A stretch of DNA of 25,242 nucleotides, taken from contig JAKCWW010003268.1 of the NCBI GenBank assembly GCA_026260175.1, positions 1-25,242 on the forward strand, read 5' to 3'. How positions within the stretch are numbered: position 1 is the first letter of the stretch; the number at the start of each line of letters is the position of its first letter. The notes beneath the pieces were generated by a model. It was not told the origin of the DNA, searched no databases, and saw only the letters and a list, made by a program, of their open reading frames with translations. This document shows, one piece after another, positions 20,668-25,242 of the stretch. Made by a program: the position numbers and the translations under genes. The DNA is from Reticulitermes lucifugus. Its lineage: Eukaryota > Arthropoda > Insecta > Blattodea > Rhinotermitidae.

Positions 20668-23600
20668 TTAAACACCCTCTTTCTTTTTCTTTTTTGGTTT
20701 GAACCTGTCCAGAGCACTAAATGGTTCATGTTTCACCAGTGCCTTATTACTCTGCACACCATGAGGGGAAGTTATTTCATCAACATCAGCTTCTTTCAAG
20801 GTTTTGACAAACTCCTGAAACATTAAAATGTGTAAATGTATTAACTCTTATAATGAGCATGTAGGTAAAGCTCCATAAAATATAGGCCTCAGCATTAGAC
20901 GGAGAGGAGGGATCAACTTCATGCTTCTGCTTTAACCCCCTCCAACCGTGGAGGGTGCTGCAGTACCTACTAGATGGCTAAAGCATTTGACAGCAGTTCA
21001 AAGAGGTACAAGTTTTGATGCTTCATGTTTCTTTGGCACAGCCCAGTGTCTCAAGTCATACTTATATGGCTGCAGGTTATACCACAAACATGACATGTAG
21101 CAAACAGTTCTCATCAAATAGTAACAGAACAACTGTGTGAGTGAGAGAGTGAGACCTTTGATTTAAAACGCAATCTGTCTGAACACAGTAAATGACAGTA
21201 TACATACCCTTCTTTGTTCCTCACGAACAATTCTTTTGGTTTGTGCTACTTTGACGGTGCCTTTCTTTTTCCCGGTCTTATTACGTGGCTGGAAATCAAT
21301 CTTCGGTGGTTTCAGGAACTGCGACAGAAACATACCATAATAATTAGAGAAACAACTCTTTAAAAGAGATACAGAATTTTATGATCTTGCTCTAAAACAG
21401 ATTTAGATACAGAGTTGTAAAACACTACAGCAAGCTCTTGTCACAAGTGAAGTCCAGAAACCCACTTTTTCATACTTAATGGAACTGATTATAACTTGGT
21501 GGAATATACACGTAAAAAATCATTAACATGTTCACATTTCCATGTATGCTTCCACAACATGGCACAGAACTATCAAGAAATAAGTTTTAACATGCTTTTA
21601 TCATTCTTAATGTTAATTCTCTTTGCAGTTTCTGCACCATATGGAAATGGGTTTGCATTGTTAACAACACAGTCCACTGCCACATGGTGCAAAAAACCCA
21701 AAACAGGATCAACATTAATAACAAATCACCAAGAAAACTTAAAGTCAGTTACATCTTTATCAATGGCAAATTCAGTACCTTGATTTACATTATACACTTT
21801 GGTTGTGATTGTCATTGTGTCCAAAATTAACAGACTGCAGAGACAGGTGCCCTTCTTGAGAAGCTAACAGTTGCTCATGTTGTCAAAAAACACCCCCAAC
21901 ATTTTATAACACCTGAAGGTTCATTACTGTTTTGAATGTATTCATTATATACTGTATACAAACTGTACAATATTCAATAACATGCCATCACAGTAGACAA
22001 AATTACATCTCAACCCATCATTTCTTTACAAATTCATTTCCCACAGGTTTCAGTCTTAAAAGATCATCTTCGGGAAAGCATAATATTAAAACAATCGAGC
22101 AGTACTGAAGGTTTTAACATCAATAACTAACATTCATACACATATTATGACACGTTCCAAACATGGTGTCTGAGTACCACCATCTACATAGGCTTAAATT
22201 ATCCTAAAAAGTAAAATACAAAGTCAAAGGAAAAAGGTAAAAAAGTAAAAAAATGCTAAAAAGGTTTTTCTGTCCCCATCTTACAAAATGACACTAAAAT
22301 TTATTTTCTGTTAGAATCCATGGAAATTCATCTAATAATGGTTACATCCTACCAGACTGATATATTAAAACACCATTATGTCACAGGTTTCACACACTTA
22401 TGCCTATTATTTCTTGTCCTTGTGTGTTTGCCTTTTGTGGTTCAAGTGACTGTGATACAAGAGATGATATGTGTGATGGTAAAAATTTGTGCAGTAGCAT
22501 TCTAATATTTGTTTTTCATACTGCTGATGTTCAGAGTTCTGATGTGGTGTAGCTGGTATCTGTATGGTGTCCAAATAAATCAGTTGACAAGCAGGATATT
22601 CAGGAAACATCATCTAATCTGATGACGTGACTCTGTAGCAGAGTTCTATAGAGAATTAATAAAATCCAGTACTGGTCGCTATCCTGAACCAGACAAATCC
22701 AGTCCACACCCTCCAATCTTATTTCTTTAAGATACATTCTTCTATCATTACATCTATTCCTGGATCTGCTAAGCAGTCTCTACGAAGCACTTCATTACTG
22801 AATTTCCTCCAGCTTCTGTTATGTCCCCTCTCTTGTTTCCACATATTTTCCATCTCACCCTGTTATCAAACATCCTCAGCTTATTGCTTAAAAGCCTTCA
22901 TTCTGTATTTTTTCATCAGCCTGAGAGGCCAACCTTCACCTTAATACACAATAAGAGACAAAATTATACTTCTGTATATTTTAATGTTTACATTTTTGAT
23001 AGGAGATGGGAAGACAAACAGTCCTGAACTGTTCATGATTTCAGGCTTCCGCGCGATGTTGATGAGATCTGTGGTCTTCTGGGTTATTAAGCAGTGTCGA
23101 ATGGTAATCCTTTACCAATGTTTCGGGACAACGTATCGGTCCTGGGCCATTTTCTGCAACATTTGACCCTAAGCCTACCAACTTTGTCTCTCTCCCCTCC
23201 TCCCTCACGCTGTTCCAACTTGATTGGCTGTCATCACGCTGATTACCAGTCACCGCCCACACCTTTCCCTATATAAACTGTTGTAACTCTTGCTGGCTTT
23301 CTTTTCTTCTTGGCCTTCTTGGCTCTTGAAGATGGGACCGATACGTTGTCCCAAAACGTTCGTAAAGGATTACCATTCGACGTTGTGCAATAACCCAGAA
23401 GAGCACAGATCTGAACCTGATCTGAACTGTAGCAAGCACTCAACAAATTTAATCTGCTCTTACTTTGTTCCTGAATGTAATTCTGATTTGTTAGTTTCTT
23501 CCACAACATTTAAACTTATAACATATTTTAAAAGGATTTATTAGCTGTCTCTATGTTGTGATTTTGTCCTGTATGCTTGTGACAACACACAAATATATAC

Positions 23601-24289
23601 TTTGTTTTCTCAGCATTTTCTTGAAGACCAGCCACCTCACTATCAACTAATAAGATCCTCTTTTTTTATTTATCTATTGGTGTTTGGGATTTTGACCAAT
23701 AAATTAACATCAGCAGCACAGACCATATGTTGATGGATCCCATCCACTTTCAATCCCTCTGGGTTGTCTCGGACTTTCCTAATGGCATAATCTAAAGTGC
23801 AAATGCAAAACAATGGTGTCCATCTTCTTACTGTATCAGGCCACTCTGAACAGGAGATACATGCACTTGATAAATCAGAATTGTGCATATGACTACCTGT
23901 CATCACTTCAAAGCTGCAAGGATTTTTATCAACAACATCTCATTAGTGCTAATCACCACAAAACTGATATTTACTAATGAAAAGCATAATACTTTGAACT
24001 TAATCACTTTTACGTTTTCAATACAAGATTGCTGAGAACTTGTAAACCGACAGCGTGTGAAAAACACAGTATCCACTTCAAAGCAAACACATTTAATAAG
24101 AGAGTTCACCCTGTCGGTGCAAAGTAATCTTACTACATACGGATTAAAAAAGTTCTACATTTATTACTAAAAGGCATAAAATTTACAACTTACAAGCAGC
24201 TTTTTCTTTGCTTCCACTTTATCTCTGAGTGTTGGAATGTGTACATCAGTTATTACTGTCGGATCCAATGTTATGAATTCAGGTTGAAT
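20668..24289 (-). CDS. WDR46: WDR46/UTP7 C-terminal exons (BING4 C-terminal domain), gene continues past right edge
   Basis: Three terminal exons, 24289-24194, 21318-21208 and 20814-20668 (TAA at 20670-20668), all in phase 0, give the last 117 residues. WDR46/UTP7 is a nucleolar beta-propeller protein of the SSU processome (18S rRNA maturation). The upstream propeller is outside the window. What is visible is the BING4CT domain: [32 protein letters not shown], then [12 protein letters not shown], a lysine/glycine-rich link, and [19 protein letters not shown]. The end [13 protein letters not shown] resembles the SALDRF-type end of vertebrate WDR46, followed by a lysine-rich, nucleolar-signal-like tail. 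Junctions are canonical (GTAAGT, GTATGT; TATTCCAG, GTCGCAG, GTTTCAG). Identification rests on the motif order and has not been searched. Confidence 0.85.
22047..22073 (-). other. Hammerhead-like / Penelope-tail-like motif
   Basis: The minus strand reads CCGAAGATGATCTTTTAAG, then ACTGAAAC. The order (C)GAAGA, short self-complementary stem, GAAAC resembles the conserved CUGANGA...GAAA core of hammerhead ribozymes and the terminal motifs often seen in Penelope-like elements. The first G of the core is preceded by C instead of U, so it is at best a decayed copy. Confidence 0.3.
22650..22731 (-). pseudogene. LINE ORF2 C-terminal scrap
   Basis: The minus-strand frame reads [20 protein letters not shown], then YWILL. 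This resembles the DLREI...DWI.LAQDRDQW end of another LINE ORF2 family. The fragment lacks the RT domain. The stretch further right to about 22870 may belong to the same element but does not read through. Confidence 0.5.
23065..23412. mobile_element. Foldback/MITE-like element with 78-bp inverted repeats
   Basis: Left arm 23065-23142 and right arm 23335-23412 are inverted copies of equal length: AGATCTGTG-type outer ends, CTGGGTTATT, CGAATGGTAATCCTTTAC, and CGTATCGGTCC at the inner end. They differ at only a few positions. The 192-bp centre contains CTATATAAA at 23270-23278, a TATA-like box. The arm includes GTCCCGAAAC (left arm, minus strand) and TGGTAA-AGGA-TTACCA, a perfect hairpin in the left arm. 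The right arm has the core preceded by CTTGAAGATGGGACC. No coding capacity. Confidence 0.7.
23670..23906 (-). pseudogene. Inactivated LINE reverse-transcriptase fragment
   Basis: The minus-strand frame contains [31 protein letters not shown], then VCAADVNLL. It matches the LINE RT segment SPLLFNFALEYAIRKV...EGL.LNG.HQLLVYADDVN.L. The catalytic box YADD (23703-23723) has become CAAD, losing the tyrosine and the first aspartate, so the enzyme is dead. It may come from the same family as the C-terminal piece at 2854-2999. It is 5'- and 3'-truncated, in sense orientation inside the WDR46 intron. Confidence 0.7.
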
Positions 24290-24655
24290 CTGGAATATAA
24301 AAATAATTATGAACATAATGCAGCTGAAAAACTATGATTTCTTATTTTTCTAGATACATCTAACAATTACACAGATGTTCAGAAGTTAAAAAAGTATACA
24401 ACAAATTACTTTAAATGATCTCTAATGTTGCGTTTCAACCAGGCACTTTTTAAATCAACTACTAAATTAAAACCAACTACATACACTATTGAGGTTGGGA
24501 CTACCTCAACTGTTTTGTTGTGTCTCTGCGATGCATGCACACTACTTCACAACTTCTCAGGAATTATTACCATAGGGCTTGTAACAGATGGATGACATCA
24601 CTTACTACGCGTGACAGTCTACAAGACTTCTGTTGGGTAATGGCTGTGACATATA
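24290..24655 (-). other. WDR46 intron sequence flanking the transposon
   Basis: AT-rich intronic sequence upstream (in gene sense) of the 24194-24289 exon. It contains a 7-bp inverted repeat TTGAGGT...ACCTCAA at 24489-24509. No other content is recognised. Confidence 0.4.
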
Positions 24656-25242
24656 CAGTAAAACGTCAACGCATCATTTTTTAGGGGGATGGAAAACAAA
24701 ACGATATATAGGGGAAAACAATAGTACCGGGAAACCATTAAATATCATAGATAAAAACAATTTAATGATTATTATTACTTCTTGCTGAAAAAATCTTTGA
24801 TTGACATTTATTTTGTGCAAACTTTACGCCTCAGTTCAAAGTACGATTTTTCAAGGCCTAAAACACTTTCATGATCACTGTCACTCATGCTGTGCGCATA
24901 AAAGAAAGATTTTACTTTCATCAGCGCTTTATGCATCTCAGGAAAGCTCAGCACAACTACGGGTTCGCCATCTTCTTCTCCTCCTCCTTCTTCTTCCCCC
25001 TCCACACTCCCAGATGCCACGAGGCTCTCGCACAGCTCCTGTACGGTTTCTACACCACTAGTTGCCACGTGACTGTCCACAGAGGCGTAGTCCTCGAATT
25101 TATCTTTGTTCATGCCACTGAACTTTTCCCAGTCTTGACGGAAATCGTCGTCATCATTGGTCAATACGATGTCACTATTGCCTGAAGATTGTCCCTGCAC
25201 GTAACCAGCTTTTCGAAAACAATTTTCGATTGTCTGCTGGGT
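24656..25242 (-). mobile_element. pogo/Tigger-like DNA transposon, 3' half
   Basis: The element end is CAGTAAAACGTCAACGCATC at 24656, preceded by TA, the expected target-site duplication of the Tc1/mariner superfamily. CAGTA(A)AAC is the usual start of pogo/Tigger terminal inverted repeats. The transposase frame inside runs leftward from the window edge to 24808. The other end lies beyond the window, so length and second TIR cannot be checked. It appears to lie in a WDR46 intron, in the same orientation as the gene. Confidence 0.75.
24808..25242 (-). CDS. Tigger/pogo-like transposase, C-terminal 144 residues (partial)
   Basis: The frame is open from the window edge (25242) to TAA at 24810-24808. 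It begins TQQTIENCFRKAGYV, the helix found at the end of the DDE domain in Tigger/Jerky-type transposases (usual form T.QTI.NCFRHAGF). It continues with an acidic tail: NDDDDFRQDWEKF, then an EGEEEGGGEEDGE run coded by CTCCTC-rich DNA at about 24960-25005, and ends KSYFELRRKVCTK. The catalytic DDE residues would be to the right of the window. No stop or frameshift interrupts the visible part, so the copy may be young or selected. The stop codon overlaps an AATAAA hexamer that could serve as the polyadenylation signal. Confidence 0.78.
   Translation of the reverse strand, partial: TQQTIENCFRKAGYVQGQSSGNSDIVLTNDDDDFRQDWEKFSGMNKDKFEDYASVDSHVATSGVETVQELCESLVASGSVEGEEEGGGEEDGEPVVVLSFPEMHKALMKVKSFFYAHSMSDSDHESVLGLEKSYFELRRKVCTK

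Larger units (their letters stand above)
21319..24193 (-). other. Large WDR46 intron with nested repeats
   Basis: This intron of 2.9 kb between the BING4CT exons holds LINE scraps (22650-22731 and 23670-23906), a hammerhead-like motif (22047-22073) and a foldback element (23065-23412). The part at 21319-22020 has no recognised content. Confidence 0.55.

Noticed and set aside
21496..21783. Plus-strand frame of 95 codons in the WDR46 intron
   Set aside because: Hydrophobic then polar peptide with no recognisable domain and no splice or promoter support, lying antisense in an intron.

Overview
This window is nuclear DNA of an animal, most likely a hemimetabolous insect. The evidence is AT-rich sequence, long introns with GT/AG boundaries, conserved eukaryotic housekeeping proteins split into small exons, and a dense layer of degenerate LINE, SINE, Tc1/mariner-type and pogo/Tigger-type repeats. 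The LINE fragments resemble families I associate with cockroaches and termites, but that placement is an inference. No operons, CRISPR arrays or bacterial genes are present.

Four protein-coding genes are supported. (1) Minus strand, 6988 down to 1167 and continuing past the left edge: a multi-exon gene I do not recognise. Four exons join in phase to give the first 224 residues. (2) Plus strand, 7135-13662: the box C/D snoRNA assembly factor BCD1/ZNHIT6, six exons, 315 aa, complete. Its start codon lies 146 bp from that of gene 1, facing away from it, so the two probably share a bidirectional promoter. (3) Minus strand, 18482-16129: the R-SNARE SEC22 (SEC22B type), five exons, 213 aa, complete. 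(4) Minus strand, 24289-20668: the last three exons of WDR46/UTP7 (BING4 C-terminal domain). The rest of that gene lies beyond the right edge.

Repeats fill the introns and spacers. A CR1/Jockey-like LINE 3' end with an ATGT tail sits at 1-727. A second LINE 3' end with an ATTC-type tail sits at 2842-2999, in an intron of gene 1. A mariner-like transposase relic lies antisense in ZNHIT6 intron 3. A cluster of SINE-like units, including an inverted pair, follows ZNHIT6 at 14045-14656, and another SINE lies upstream of SEC22. A tandem repeat of three diverged units occupies about 19560-19935. The large WDR46 intron (21319-24193) holds a foldback element with hammerhead-ribozyme-like core motifs, a LINE C-terminal scrap and a reverse-transcriptase scrap whose catalytic YADD box is destroyed. 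The right edge holds the 3' half of a pogo/Tigger-like transposon with a readable C-terminal frame and a terminal repeat at 24656.

Functionally, ZNHIT6 (box C/D snoRNP assembly) and WDR46/UTP7 (SSU processome) both act in ribosome biogenesis, while SEC22 acts in ER-Golgi traffic. I see no sign that their proximity is more than chance. The best leads are the unrecognised gene with its bidirectional promoter and the ribozyme-like foldback element.
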